Source: Cryptomeria japonica
Taxonomy: Eukaryota > Streptophyta > Pinopsida > Cupressales > Cupressaceae
Assembly (NCBI RefSeq): GCF_030272615.1
Contig: NC_081412.1
Location: 665,242,352-665,306,351, forward strand
Length of the DNA: 64,000 nt
Reading direction: 5' to 3'
The notes beneath the pieces are model-generated. The model was not told the DNA's origin and searched no databases. It was given only the letters and a program-made list of their open reading frames with translations. The number at the start of each line of letters is the position of its first letter. Position 1 is the first letter of the stretch. The position numbers and the translations under genes were made by a program. Below are positions 36,905 through 48,769 of the stretch, in pieces.

Positions 36905-37951
36905 ACAATAGATTTCAACCCGGGAGCAAAGGATCTCCCCGTAAGCTTGCAATTCCTTTTGAGCATCATTAGTGTAGGAATTAGTGCCATGTCTAATAAT
37001 CTTCTCATTAACAACCTTCAAATCATTCACAACTGCCTCTTTTTCATGAAAAATATTCTTAAAGACCAATTTATTCCAAGCCATAATTTGAGATTTCACA
37101 AATTTCAGTTTGGAATAAAATTGAAACATCTTAGTACCTTTGCAAAACAAAGCACTTATCCACCATTGCTTTAATAAATAAAGAAAACAAGGATGAGTGA
37201 AGCACATTTTCTCAAACTTAAAAGGAGGTCTAACAGAGGGAACATGATCCAATTTATCAAAATTGAGCAAAATTGGGAAATGGTCAGAATCTGAGGACGT
37301 AAGAATCTCAGAAGAAAAGGAAAAGTTGCTCAAACGTAGGTTTAGGGAAATAAGAAATTTGTCAAGGTGAGAGGCAATATGGCATTTAGATCTCCTATTA
37401 GTCCAAGTGAAAGAACCATTAGAAGGGAAAATATCGAATAACGCATTGTCTTGTAGAAAGGAAGACAAGTCATCAATAACCTTCTGAGTTGTAGGATTAC
37501 CCCCTCTTTTTTCATCCGGAGAAAGGAGAGCATTAAAATCACTCCCAAGAACAATAAAAAAATAATCATATCGTAAAAACAATTTAGATAAGGAATCCCA
37601 TAAGTTAGTTTTATTTGAAGGAGAAGTCAGACCATAAATATTAAACAGAACAAAAGAGACTTCAAACCAATCAACCTTTAACAATTGCCAATGAGAAGCA
37701 AAAGATAACATCTCAACTTTGACTGATTTAGGATTCCATAAAGTTATAAGACCACCACAAGAACCCAAAGAAGGAACATGAACAACTTTCCAATGGGACC
37801 ATTTGGAAATTATGTTATCAAAAGAATCCTGAGAAAGTTTAGACTCTTGCAATAAGATGATATCCACTTTTGAAGAATCAAGATATTTCTTGATCCTTCC
37901 CCTTTTCTCAGGGGTATTTAAGCCCCTGACATTCCAAGATAAAATCCTCAT
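36905..37951 (-). pseudogene. LINE-2 ORF2, endonuclease part
   Basis: ATG 37951-37949, overlapping the ORF1 stop as ATGA. About 350 codons without a stop: LSWNVRGLNTPEK, ILLQESKL, VLGSDFNALL, FTWTNRRS and SDHFPILLNF give the expected Asn, Glu, Asp-Asn and terminal His motifs of an APE-type LINE endonuclease. Coding ends at EIY, exactly where the LTR element has inserted; the protein continues at 28356. This is the best-preserved coding segment of LINE-2. Confidence 0.93.
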
Positions 37952-38931
37952 TTATCACAAGGAGAGAAACATGCCCTCCTTGTTTTGACTTGGGGAGAAA
38001 AATTTTCTACAATAGTGGATTGAATACCAGCTGCAATCTCCTCGATTTTAGCCAATTTTGGTTTCCGAACCCTCTTCTTAGGAGTTTTAACAATAGGGGG
38101 GGAAACAAAAGAAGATTGCTCCAAGGCTAACTTCTGAGAGAAATCAAATCCATACACATTAGAAATAGTTGAAGAAAGACTATCAATAAGATCCACATCC
38201 ACACCTTCAACCGAATTTGGCTAAGAAGAGGAAACATGACAACCATCATGGATAGGCCCCGAAGAGGTAGATGTAGAAGAAAAAGAAAATTCAGGAAATT
38301 CCTTTGCAACAATCTCATCAAATAGATGAGAAGAAACTGAAAATAAAATATTTGAAGCAATAAGCTGAATCTTCTTTTTAGAAATGGAAAGAGAAGAAGG
38401 GGACCTTGGAATGGGCAAAAAAGAATCACTATCAAAAATCAAACTATGAACAATTTTGGTATCATCCGTCAGATCCACAAAAGAATAATGAGGAGAAGAA
38501 TTAATAGAGCAATGATTTGTGCAACCATTCGAAGGTAAGAACAATTTTGGAAACGGAACTGAAGGATGAGAAATTTGAAAAAAACTCGTAGAGGAGAACA
38601 AAAAAGGTTCAAAACGAAATTCAAAAAACCAATAATCCTTGAAAGGACTAGATAGAAACTTAACCAAGTTTGAAGAAATGGAAGAAAACCGACGAATGGC
38701 AGACAGAACAAAGAAGAACATGGCCAGAGAGCAGAGAAAAGTAAAATCCATTAGAGGCACATCACATACTGTATATCTAGAAAAAGGAATGACAAATGTA
38801 ACAGAAAGAGGTAAAGGAGCAGAATCCTTAACATTATGATCCTCCAAAGACTGACGATCCTTACTTTTAAAAAAGGAACAATGGCAAAAATCAGATGAAA
38901 AATCTGAACAAACTTTTAAAGGTGCATCCAT
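37948..38931 (-). pseudogene. LINE-2 ORF1, C-terminal part
   Basis: One frame from ATG 38931 to TGA 37950-37948, 328 codons with a single TAG (38223-38221). Ser/Phe-rich N-terminal half, then a Lys-rich block (KTPKKRVRKPKLAKIEEI) likely to bind nucleic acid. No DUF4283 or CCHC knuckle remains, so the upstream part was probably lost by 5' truncation. Its stop overlaps the ORF2 start by ATGA. Confidence 0.7.
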
Positions 38932-38938
38932 TTTGTTT

Positions 38939-38982
38939 AACCATTGAGGTAAAAAGTATATGTGACATCATTAAGTTCATCT
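38939..38982 (-). repeat. small inverted fragment of family-L LTR
   Basis: About 42 bp whose complement (GATGAACTTAATGATGTCAC..., ending ACTTTTTACCTCAATGG) matches 40379-40420. It sits between the LINE-2 5' end and the resumed LTR at 38983, marking an old rearrangement at the junction. Confidence 0.75.
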
Positions 38983-40722
38983 CGCATTTGCTTAAGAAAT
39001 GGTAAGTCTTTGATTTTGTTTTGTTGGACATTGTCGTATGATTGATTTGGGTAACTGCTTATGTCTTTGATCTCGAGTTTTGACTATTTTCTTGTGATGA
39101 TGTAGAAGTCGGTCATGTCCTTTATGCGGGTGTCAAATATTGATTCGTGGTTGACCATAGCTAGTTAGATCTCTAGATAGAGTACCGTCAATCAGTGCAC
39201 CTCGTATGAAGTCTTGTTTGACCAAGTGGGTATTCCTACCATGTTGAAATCCATTTGCTTAACCTTGTGTATTCTCAAGTTTTAGGAGTTGTTGTTTTAT
39301 GGTCTAGTGTCATATGGGAAAGTGGCTTTCGATTGGGGGTTGCGCCCAAAGTGGTTGTTGGGTAACCCATCGAAAGTGTGTCTAAATAAGTGATAACCTA
39401 ATAGCATATTAGAGAGTTAATTAATGAATCACTAAGTAAGTTAATTGTACCTCACGTATGGGATGAGTGCTAGTACAGACTCAACATGTAGTGAGAAGGC
39501 CTGAAATGGCAAACCATCATCATTGTCTTCATGAAAGGATGTGTGGGTCCACATGGGGCTTGGATTGGTCAAAGGTTCGGAATAGGTTGCTAGGGTAACC
39601 CAGTGGATGGGGCCGGAACCTATGAAGACCTGCCATGGTAACCATACCAAGTTATGTGATGACACTTGTCCCTTATGTTCACTAGTGTGTTGTTGTGTTG
39701 TCTTGATAGGAACACTATTGTGGAGTTGTCTTGTTTCTTATTCCCTTGTGAGAACCTTATTTTCATGTTAGACCTTGGGTTGCTTATGATGGGCTGCGAA
39801 GACTTAGTTTCGCAGATGCTCCAGTTGATCTTTTGTAATTTCTTCTTATTATGTTCAGTTGGATCCTTTCCTATTCAGGGATCATTCATGTATTTATTTG
39901 ACTGATGTGGTCATATGTATTATTGGTTATGTTCTCCTTGATGACAAGATTGTAAATGATGTGACCTTATACATTCTTCTCTATTATTTAATTATCAGAG
40001 GGGTCTTGCAGTTGAGCAGACCTAGAGATGTAGCCCATTAGGGGTGAACTCCGATATCAATTTAGTGTTATGTGATGCTTATGTTCTTATGTTTCCTTTT
40101 TAGTTTAGCATGTATGGATGGCATTATGTTATAATGTATAAAGTGGATTAGATGAAATTAATCTTAAATGCATGTGTCTAGTTATTAAATGCAGTAATTT
40201 GGATCATGAAAGAATGTAGATTAGAATAATGGAATATATTCAGTTATTGATAGCGCAATTAAGTATGCATGGAAATAACTCATTAGTTTATGAAGAAATT
40301 AAAGTACTTTATAAAATTAGATTCATGACTTATATTTTAATGAAAAGTTTGAACGTAATGGTTGATTAAATTTTATTGGATGAACTTAATCATGTCACCT
40401 ATACTTTTTACCTCAATGGATGAACCTTATCATGTTATCTATATTTTTATCTTACCGCAAGAAATTATCCTTAGTTTAAGTATTATCTTGTCATTAAGTT
40501 AATCAGCTTAATTGGATTAATTAGCATGAGTCGATTTAAGTGTCAAATTAAGTAATCACGTTGCGAAACTCATTAGGTGTTATTTGTATCTTCCGCTATG
40601 TTTTTTAAACTTATGATATCTCATTGTATCATTGTGTTGTATTTAAATTTAAAAAAAAATCTTTTCACTCTATTCTTGTGTTTTGTCTTTATCCCTTCGG
40701 GGTTTCCTAGTGGGGCATTACA
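38983..40722 (+). mobile_element. family-L LTR, 3' portion (L-b)
   Basis: TTGCTTAAGAAATGG through GGGGCATTACA is colinear with 44182-45909 and 49800-51542. It ends with the LTR terminus at 40722, directly followed by a primer-binding site, so this is the right end of a 5' LTR. Short ORFs in it (39441-39665 minus, 39666-40041 plus) recur in the other copies but diverge by amino-acid-changing substitutions. Confidence 0.85.
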
Positions 40723-40724
40723 TT

Positions 40725-40741
40725 TGGTATCAAAGCCCATG
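40725..40741 (+). other. primer-binding site of the family-L element
   Basis: TGGTATCAAAGCCCATG, two bases after the LTR end; close to the initiator-methionine tRNA site TGGTATCAGAGC. Confidence 0.75.
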
Positions 40742-41465
40742 TTGCAAACACTGGGATCTCTAGTTTTTCTTGTGCCCTTAGTTGGTGTGAGGTGTATCAA
40801 CCTTATGTTGTATGTTTGTCCTCCCTTTTGTATGTGTGTGATTGAGGTATAGGGTCTTGAAGATTTTGAGGACTCATGTTCTTCTCTTTTGTGTATTCTT
40901 TGAGAAGACCTTAATTATGTGTAATGCATGTGTTCACACCTTGTTTTCACCTTCTTGATGTTGGTGCTTTTGAGTGATTATATGTGCTTTTTTTTCTTAT
41001 TGATGTCTTGGTCTGCAATTACTCTTATTGTGAAAGAGAGTCGTATGTACCTTCCTTATTGATTGTTGTACTCTTTAGACTAATCCATTTGGGTTGGTCA
41101 CTGCTTGTCTTGAATTTGAAAGTACGAAATGTGCTTGTTCTAAGAGTATAATCTAGCTTAGTGTTGTTCGCTTGAAGGACTTGTCTAGTAGATATTGAAT
41201 GCTTATTTTGTAGCTATTGAATGATTACCACCCTTCCTCCTCTTTCTCTCTAAAAATTAAAATGTTTGTTATACGTGCATTTATCTCTTATGTGATTTTT
41301 CTTATTGCGAGAGAAAGGTTGTGACTTCTTGAACCCTTGTGTGAGCCCAATGATTTTTCTATGCTTCTAGATAATATAAAAGGGCTATGGGTTTAAAAGT
41401 TCATTTTGATTATTGGGAGAAAATTGTATGTTTACATTAAAATAATTCTTCATGTGTATTGTAGG
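40742..41465 (+). other. family-L element internal region, left part
   Basis: No gag or pol frame. It continues at 45910 after the solo LTR. Confidence 0.5.
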
Positions 41466-44400
41466 TGTAGTACCCCTGCCCTAATCAAATTCTAATCTCG
41501 GTTGACCTTGGTTAGTTTATCATGTTATAATATTTTAGTCAGATGTTTTGATCTTTGTGCGTACCTATTGATGTGGTTTTTGCACCAATTCGTATGTAGG
41601 TTTATTAGTTCTCCTATTTCGTGTTATTAATCTTGGGCTAACACTTTCATTAAGTATATATATGTATGCATGTATGACTCTTGGTTGTAGGAGATTTCAG
41701 GTACAGTACCGCATGGGTGCGAGGTTCATCCCCACCTGGATTCACAGGTTTGGGTGTACCTCTTGGGTCCTTAGAATTTGGATTAGGTGGTCATAAGACC
41801 CTATTTGACCATAGTCATGCTCAAGTGAGAGTCATTAGTCATCATCAGTATTCCTTGTGAGTGGGTATATAAGTCATCTGTATGTTTGACCTTCTTGGGT
41901 TGCGTGTTTGTGTGTGATTAAATTGAGTAATTAATCCTTAATATTTAGTTCGATTTAATGTGTGTTTATGCATTAGTAATTAAGGGACTAAATTAAATAG
42001 GTTCCCTTTTTGCGAGTAATCGTTAATTAGAATTGCTCAATTCAAGTTGATAGCAAGTTCGATTAAATGGTTAATTTTAAATAATAAATTTATTCTGCTT
42101 ATAGGAAAGGAAAGATTTAAATTTAATTGAAATAGAATTAATTTAATCTCTTTGCCCTTTTAAGAATAGAAAGATTGATTTTAGTTATTTAAAGAAAATC
42201 AATTTTAACTAGAAAAGCAAGTTTTATATTTATATTTGATATAGATTTGAAAGAATGAATTTGGAGATTTTATTTTAATCAAAATATTTTACCCTCATTA
42301 AATAATTTGAAATATAAATGATAGTTTTCTTAAATTAAGAAAATTAGGAATTAATTGAGGAAGAAGCATTTTGATTTTTATAAATTGGAAATAAATTGTG
42401 TAAAAGTATTTTAAATTGAAAAATAAGAATTTTGGGATGGTATTTTAATAAAAATATTTTAAAGGCAAAAATAAAAATTTTGGTCAATATTTTTCCCATA
42501 TAACCTAGGGTTGGAAAATATTTTAGGGAGAATAATTTTTGGAAAAATAATTCTCGGAGAGATATTTTGGAAGATGTTCGGGAGGAATTTTGGAGAAAAA
42601 TATTTCTCGAAGAGAAGAATTGATCTGGAGCTTGGAGGTTGGGCTCTGCAACAAATCTCATCCAGGATTGCTTAATGAGGTAGGATTCTTAATGGTCTCC
42701 TTTGTTGCAAAAGAATTTACTATTTGGTTTTGAAATGTATGTGTTTGTTGTTGAAAGATCTCCCAGATTAATTTCTGGATTGAATTTGGGTTTGGGGTTT
42801 CAAAACCATGCATAATAGCTTGTGTTCTTGCAAAGTAGGTTAAATCATGGGTGAGAAATGTTTCATTTTGCCTAGATATGGGCTTTGTTTGAAGAAAATT
42901 GCTTGTGGGTCTGGTTATTCATCAAAATTTTGAGTATTTAATAACCTGTGACTTTCAAAAAAAAAAAATATTATAGTCTCTGTGTGTGACTGTGTTTTTA
43001 ATCATCTCTAAGGTTTATGTTTTTCTTGAAATTTGTTTTATTTTATTAAATAAAATTTAAAATCGAAATTTAATTTTGATAAAGGCGAAAATTTTGGGTT
43101 TTGGAGGGGGGGGGAGCCGAAGCTCAACCCTCGCCCCTCCCTTTCCCTCCTCTCCACAGATCCGTAGTCAAAGTCTCTACGCCCACCACGGTGGCCGTAG
43201 AGCCCCCTGCGTCCACCGTGTGGAGGTAGAGGGACTGCGTCCATGTAAGTGGCCGCAGAGACCCCTGCTCCACAAGGTGGAGGCTGAAGGGTTTGCGACC
43301 ACCATGGTGGTCGCAGAGACCCCAGCTCCACTGTGTAGAGGTCAAGGGTCTACTTCCACCATGGTGGCAGCAGGCTCGGTAGCTAGGGCACGACTGCCCT
43401 ACTGCCATGGATGGGAGGTGGGCTCACGGCTACCGTTCGATGGTATATTAGATTTAAAATTTGTTTTTAGAATGTTTTAAAATAATTAAACTTTAATTAA
43501 TATATTTGATTAATTATATATTAATTATTAATTATATATTAATTATTAATTATTAATTAATGTATATTTTAAATATATGTTAATTACAATAATTCTATAT
43601 TAATATATATTATTAATTGTTGAGTCCTAATCAGTGTATATTTTCAAATATATAAAAATGATTGTTCAGTCATTGATTTATTAATTTAGGCATGTATATA
43701 TAGAGATGTATATGCCAATTAATATCTTTAGATCATGTATTTGTTTATTATATGCAAGGGAAATTATATTTCATTGGGGAATGTTTATCTATTTCTATTT
43801 TTTTTCTTTTAATGTATATTTCCATTTTTGGAAAGTGTATATTGTGTTGCTAGAGAAGAGATTAGATTTTTTGCATTCGACTCAAGATGAAATGATGTTT
43901 TATTTGAAGATTAAATATCATATTTAGACGGTTAATGTTTATTTAATTATATTCATGTGAACTTGGTTCAAAAACTCGTAATGATGTAATTATGTTATGT
44001 TTTGATGCAATGAGCTTAGTGAGTTAGAAAACCAAGAACAACCTGTACCTAGATGAGGTAGATAACTGCAATCTAACTTAGATCATTTAGAAAACTTGAT
44101 CGAATTTTATGTTTAAATCAATATGGGAAAAGATTGTCTCTACCGGTTATTGCCTATGCAAGTTTCAATTTCTGTATTCACTTTTGCTTAAGTAATGGCA
44201 ACCCTTGCTTTGTTTGATTGGAACCTATCGTATGGATTGATTTGAGGTACCTATTTATATCCTCGGTCTCGAGTTTGACTATTGTTTTGTGGTGGTGTTG
44301 TATTTGGTCAAATCCTTTATGCGGTGTCAAATAATGATTTGTGGTTGACCATAGTTGGTCAGGTCTCTAGTTAGAGTACCATTAGTCAGTGCATCTCATA

Positions 44401-45909
44401 TGAAGTCATGATTGACCAAAAAGTCATTTACTCCATTTTGAACTCTGTATGCTTGACCTTGTGTGTGTCTGAGTTTTTGAGTTCGTTTGAGTATAGTCTA
44501 GTGTCGTATGGAAAAGTGGTTGTCGATTGGGGGCCGCGCCCAAAGTGGCTGCTGGGTAACCTAATGAAAGTGTGTCTAATAAGTGATAACCTAATAGCAT
44601 ATTAGAGTGTTAGTTAATGAATCACTGAGTAAGATAATTGTGCCTCAGACATGGGATGAGTGCTAGTATAGACTCAACATGCAGTGAGAAGGCCTGAAAT
44701 GGCAAACCATCATCCTTGTCTTCACGAAAGGATGTGTGGGTCCACATGAGGGTTGGATGGGCCGGAGGCTCGGAATAGGTTGCCAAAGTAACCCAGTGTA
44801 TGGAGCCAAAACCTATGAAGACCTGCAATGGTAACCATACCTAGTTGTGTGATGACACTTGTCCCTTATGCTCGCTAGTGTGTTGTTGTGTTGTCTTGAT
44901 AGGAGCACTGTTGTGGAGTCATCCTTTTGCCTATGCCCTTGTGAGTACCTGATATCATGTTAGACCTCAGGTTGTGAAGAGTTAGTTCTATGGATGCTCC
45001 AATTGATGTTTTGTAGATTGCTTCATATTATGTTCAGTTGGATCCTTTCCTATTCAAGGCTCATTTATGTATTTATTGGACCGATGTAGTCACATGTATT
45101 ATTGATTATGTTTGCCTTGATGGAAGGATTGTAAATGATGTAAACTTATGTATTCTTCACTATTATTTAATTATCAGAGGGGTCTTGCAGTTGAGAAGAC
45201 CCGAAGATGTAGCCCTCTAGGGGTGAACTCCAAGATCATTTCGGTGTTATGTGGTGTTTTACACTCTTATGGTTCTTGTTAATTTAGCATGTATGGATGG
45301 CATTATGTTAGAATGTATAAGAGGATTAGATGAAATTAATCTTAAATATATGTTGTAGTCATCTTATTAAAATGCAGTAATTTGAATCATGAAAGAATGT
45401 AGATTAGAATAATGGAATATACTCAATTATTGATAATGCAATTGAAGTATGCATGGAAAGTAGTCGTTAGTCTATCTTGAAATTAAAGCATGTAATAAAA
45501 CTAGATGCATGACTTATGTTTTAATATAAGCTTGAGCGTAATGTATGGTTAAACTTATATTGATGAACCTTTATCATGTTGTCTATACTTTTAACCTCAA
45601 TGGATGAACCTCATCATGTTATCTATAATATTAATTTACGGAAAGAAATTATCCTTGTTTAAAGTTTTACCTTGTCATTAAGTTAATCAACTTAATTGGA
45701 TTAATTAAGCATGAGTTGAGTTAAATGTTGAATTAAGTAATCACGTTGGGAAACTCTTTAGGTGTTATTTAGTCTTCCATTGTGTTATCTGCACTTATGA
45801 TATCTCATTGAATCATTGTGTTGTGTTTAAATTAAAAAAAAAAAAAAAACTGCACTCTATTCGTGTGTGTTAGCTTGATCCCTTCGAGGCATCCTGGCGG
45901 GTTATTACA
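41466..45909 (+). mobile_element. solo LTR of family L (L-c), 4444 bp
   Basis: Starts TGTAGTACCCCTGCCC and ends GGGTTATTACA; flanked on both sides by GTAGG (41461-41465 and 45910-45914), a perfect 5-bp TSD. No internal domain, so it is a recombination product that gives the full LTR length of the family. It carries a GC-rich cassette at 43105-43440 and the downstream LTR part 43900-45909, which is shared with L-b and L-d. Confidence 0.92.
43105..43440. repeat. GC-rich hairpin cassette, CCACCATGGTGG type
   Basis: Repeated units of about 60 bp with palindromes CCACCATGGTGG, CCACGGTGGCC and CTCCACNNNGTGGAGG plus GCAGAGACCCC. It occupies the same place in the LTR as the GGTAGCAG cassette of the other copies (before the AT-rich TTTTAATTAATATA block) but is unrelated in sequence. 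Confidence 0.85.
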
Positions 45910-48769
45910 GTAGGAGTAACATAATTAAATTCTATCTTAAGTAATGTGCAAATAGTTGTTATGTGAAACTGCCTGGTGTGTAAAAGATGTATAAAAGGGA
46001 ACATGTTATAGTGGCTAAGAGTGTATTAATGTGTTTCATTATATCAACTCAATTGAGGACCTATTTTAACAATGCTACATTGTACTTTCTTTTGGATATA
46101 TATAATTGCCTTATTATGATTAGAAAGTGCAAATGAAAAGCTTGTTTGGTGTGCATGCATTAATATATATTATTTAGTTGATAGCTCCTTGTTTACCCTC
46201 TTATCGTACTTTGATTATCAGTGATAGGTTGAAAATTATGATATGTTTTGTATTGAGTTAAAAGCAGTGAGTGTTTGCAAGAGGTCTTGTATTGTCAAAA
46301 AGATTGTTTGACTTGATTTCTTGTTTGGAAAACTAGAACATTCTGTTGCAACCATAATAATTGGAAATATCATGTTAGGCCTATTGGCATTCTTCTAAAA
46401 ATGATAGTGAAATGAAAACCGTACAATTAAAATGATAGACTTATAGTGAGAAATTTTAGCATGTAGTATGATCTTGTTGATCTTGTGCTTATGTATGAAC
46501 TGAGATTGGCTATCAAACTCTCTTTCCATTCTCTTTTTCTAGATTATAAGATTTTTTAGAAATGCTACTAAAGGATGCATCGATTTAAGTAGGAAGTTTA
46601 TTAAACATGTGAAATTGTATTTTTGTATTTTGGCTTCATATTGAAAAATCAAAGTCTTACGCTTTGTAAAGAAATTTGCATAGTTAGTAATGTGGTTATG
46701 AATGCTTAGTGGAATTAGTGAAAGATATAGGAGTGATGTTACTTCCTTATGTAATTTTGAATTGTAAATAATTTCAGCACTTATATCTAGAATAAATTTT
46801 ATTCAGTTATTAATGTGGAAAGCATAATTAAAACCTTCCTTGAGTAGATGATAGCGTATTGAAAAGTACTCCCCATATATGTGACTAAGCCAGTACTGGT
46901 GTTTTCTTTGTGTATTTTAAGAAACCCGTGCTTGCTATATGTGCCCATGAGATGGTAAAGTAATCAACCATGGAGAATATGTTTGCTTATGAGTATGGGA
47001 AACCATACTGTTTATGTGATGTTTCTTATTTGTTACCCTACTGAGTACCAAACCTCGGGTTGTTGGTAATTCAGTATGTTAAGGGGTAGTATTTGAAGTC
47101 ACCATTCCTTGAATAGTATGGATTGACGTACGAGTAATGTCGGTGCGAAGCGACTTTAACTTCTCTATTTCAAGGAAAAAAATAGTTATACAATGAAACT
47201 GTATCAAAGGTGTACTAAATACTTTCCCTTTTGATGAATCTATTTATAAGATTTATGTGTGCCATCCTATTCCTCTCTTTATTTGAGCATATTGATGGCA
47301 CTTCTTGAGCATAGTGATGGTGTATTTTGGAGGATCCTTTGCCTTGTCTTCATGAAAGGTATGTTTTCTCCACATGAGCTACCAATTGGTAGGTGTTGGT
47401 AGACATGTGGGTGCACCTTAGCCATGCATACCGCTAGCTTAGGACGAGTATCCTGATAGATACGTTGCTATGCGGGACGTGACCTGCATGTGCCTTTTTC
47501 CATGAGGTACGTCCATTGCGTGTCTTCTCTACTTGGAGTATTGCCATGTCGTGTGACGATGTGATGTAGGGTGATGTCAAGGTGTACATTGCATGCCGTG
47601 TGGATGTCTGACTAGGCCGCACCATATGATGAGCTATTGCAATAGCTAGACGATTTTTCCTTACTTCCTTGTTGGTGGCTAGATGCTAGTCACATAGTGA
47701 TGTTATATGCAGTTGTGATATTCTTATTTATTTCTTTGTGGACCCATAATTTATTCTATTTTGACTTTGAAGGTTTAGCCATGATCTTGCGATCTTTTGC
47801 TTACTTGATTTGGTGTTGCAAATTTCGGATTATTTTTTTGCCTTATTGTTGGAATTGATGATTTATTATCTTTATTCATTTGTACTTTGGTGGCTAAACT
47901 GACCTTTATCCTTATTGTTTTCGTATGTTGGTCTTGTGCTGAAATGTGAAATTCCTCTCCAAGGACGTATGAGACGGTCTTGGTTGAGTGTGTACAAGGA
48001 AGGAGACATAGGGAACCTTGAGGATGGGGGTATGTGAGGTTGTGATGCAGCTAGGATCCACTACCTACCTATGTGTGGTGACTATCTCTTGGAGGCTAAC
48101 CACCTTACTCAACAAGGGATGTTCCCGAAGATCTTGTATGGAAGGTACCACCGCTATGGTGTGCCCTAGCACCATCAAGCCCTTGAGTGAGATACTGGAT
48201 ATTTATGATCATATTATTATTCTGAGATTAGGCATAGAGATGCTTATCATGCATGTTATCTTTGACCGAGCATTAGACATACTCACATATGGCCTTTTGA
48301 GTTGTGCATTCTAGTTATGTGGATGGTTATTATGTGTAATCATGGAGCAAATTATGTTATATTGTCACTATGTTATGGGACATAGTCATTGGAAAGGTTT
48401 TTATATCTCTGGCAAGTGTAAACAATTGAGTTATATATGTTGCTCTTATTTCATGAAAGTTAACTTAGTTGTAAAATTTGAACTTTGAAGCTAGTTATAT
48501 GCGATTAAATTTTATGATGAGGATGGATTGGTAAAATAAATTGATCATGATGGCATGTTTTCTTGTCATATTTGGTAGATGAGTATGGTAATTGTTGTTT
48601 ACCTCTTTTAATGCTTTAATTTTTGTGTGATGAAAGGAAGAAAATTCTTGCTTCTTTCCTATGATTGTGGATAATTCCTATAATGTTATAAGAAATGTAT
48701 GGATTTAGATGTATCTTGCCAATGTATAATGGCATTCGTACAGAGTTTGGCAATAATGTTTCATTTATT
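45910..48769 (+). other. family-L element internal region, right part
   Basis: About 2.9 kb of AT-rich sequence with no retroviral-type coding motif on either strand. The region 47320-47660 has a GC-richer patch with CACATGAGCTACC words. The 98-codon frame at 48018 has no recognisable features. The element looks non-autonomous or completely decayed. Confidence 0.5.

Larger units (their letters stand above)
24235..38929 (-). mobile_element. LINE-2: L1-type non-LTR retrotransposon, split by an LTR element
   Basis: Minus-strand LINE in two parts: 3' part 24235-28356 and 5' part 36905-38929, separated by the LTR element 28357-36904. The 3' end is an A-rich tail (minus strand GCCACCTTGCCAAAAAAAA at about 24241-24258). 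A possible 9-bp TSD ATTTTGTTT is seen at 24226-24234 and 38930-38938; it is weak because of its T-richness. It has ORF1 (38931-37948) and ORF2 (37951 down to about 25140), then a 900-bp 3' UTR without an ORF3. Without the insert it is about 6.1 kb. The short ORF1 without a DUF4283 region suggests 5' truncation. Confidence 0.9.

Noticed and set aside
39859..40041. A 60-codon ORF found in three LTR copies (39859, 45038, 50674), and a minus-strand one at 39441 and 44622
   Set aside because: The copies differ by about a quarter of residues, most nucleotide changes alter the amino acid, and starts are TTG. This is what unselected similar DNA would give.
40725..40741. tRNA gene relic
   Set aside because: Only the 3'-end complement of a methionine tRNA is present, directly after an LTR end, so it is a primer-binding site.
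43038..43480. ORFs across the GC-rich cassette of L-c on both strands
   Set aside because: Open frames arise from the repeated palindromes; no start context, conservation or motif.
48018..48314. 98-codon ORF in the family-L internal region
   Set aside because: No recognisable domain, composition similar to surrounding non-coding DNA.
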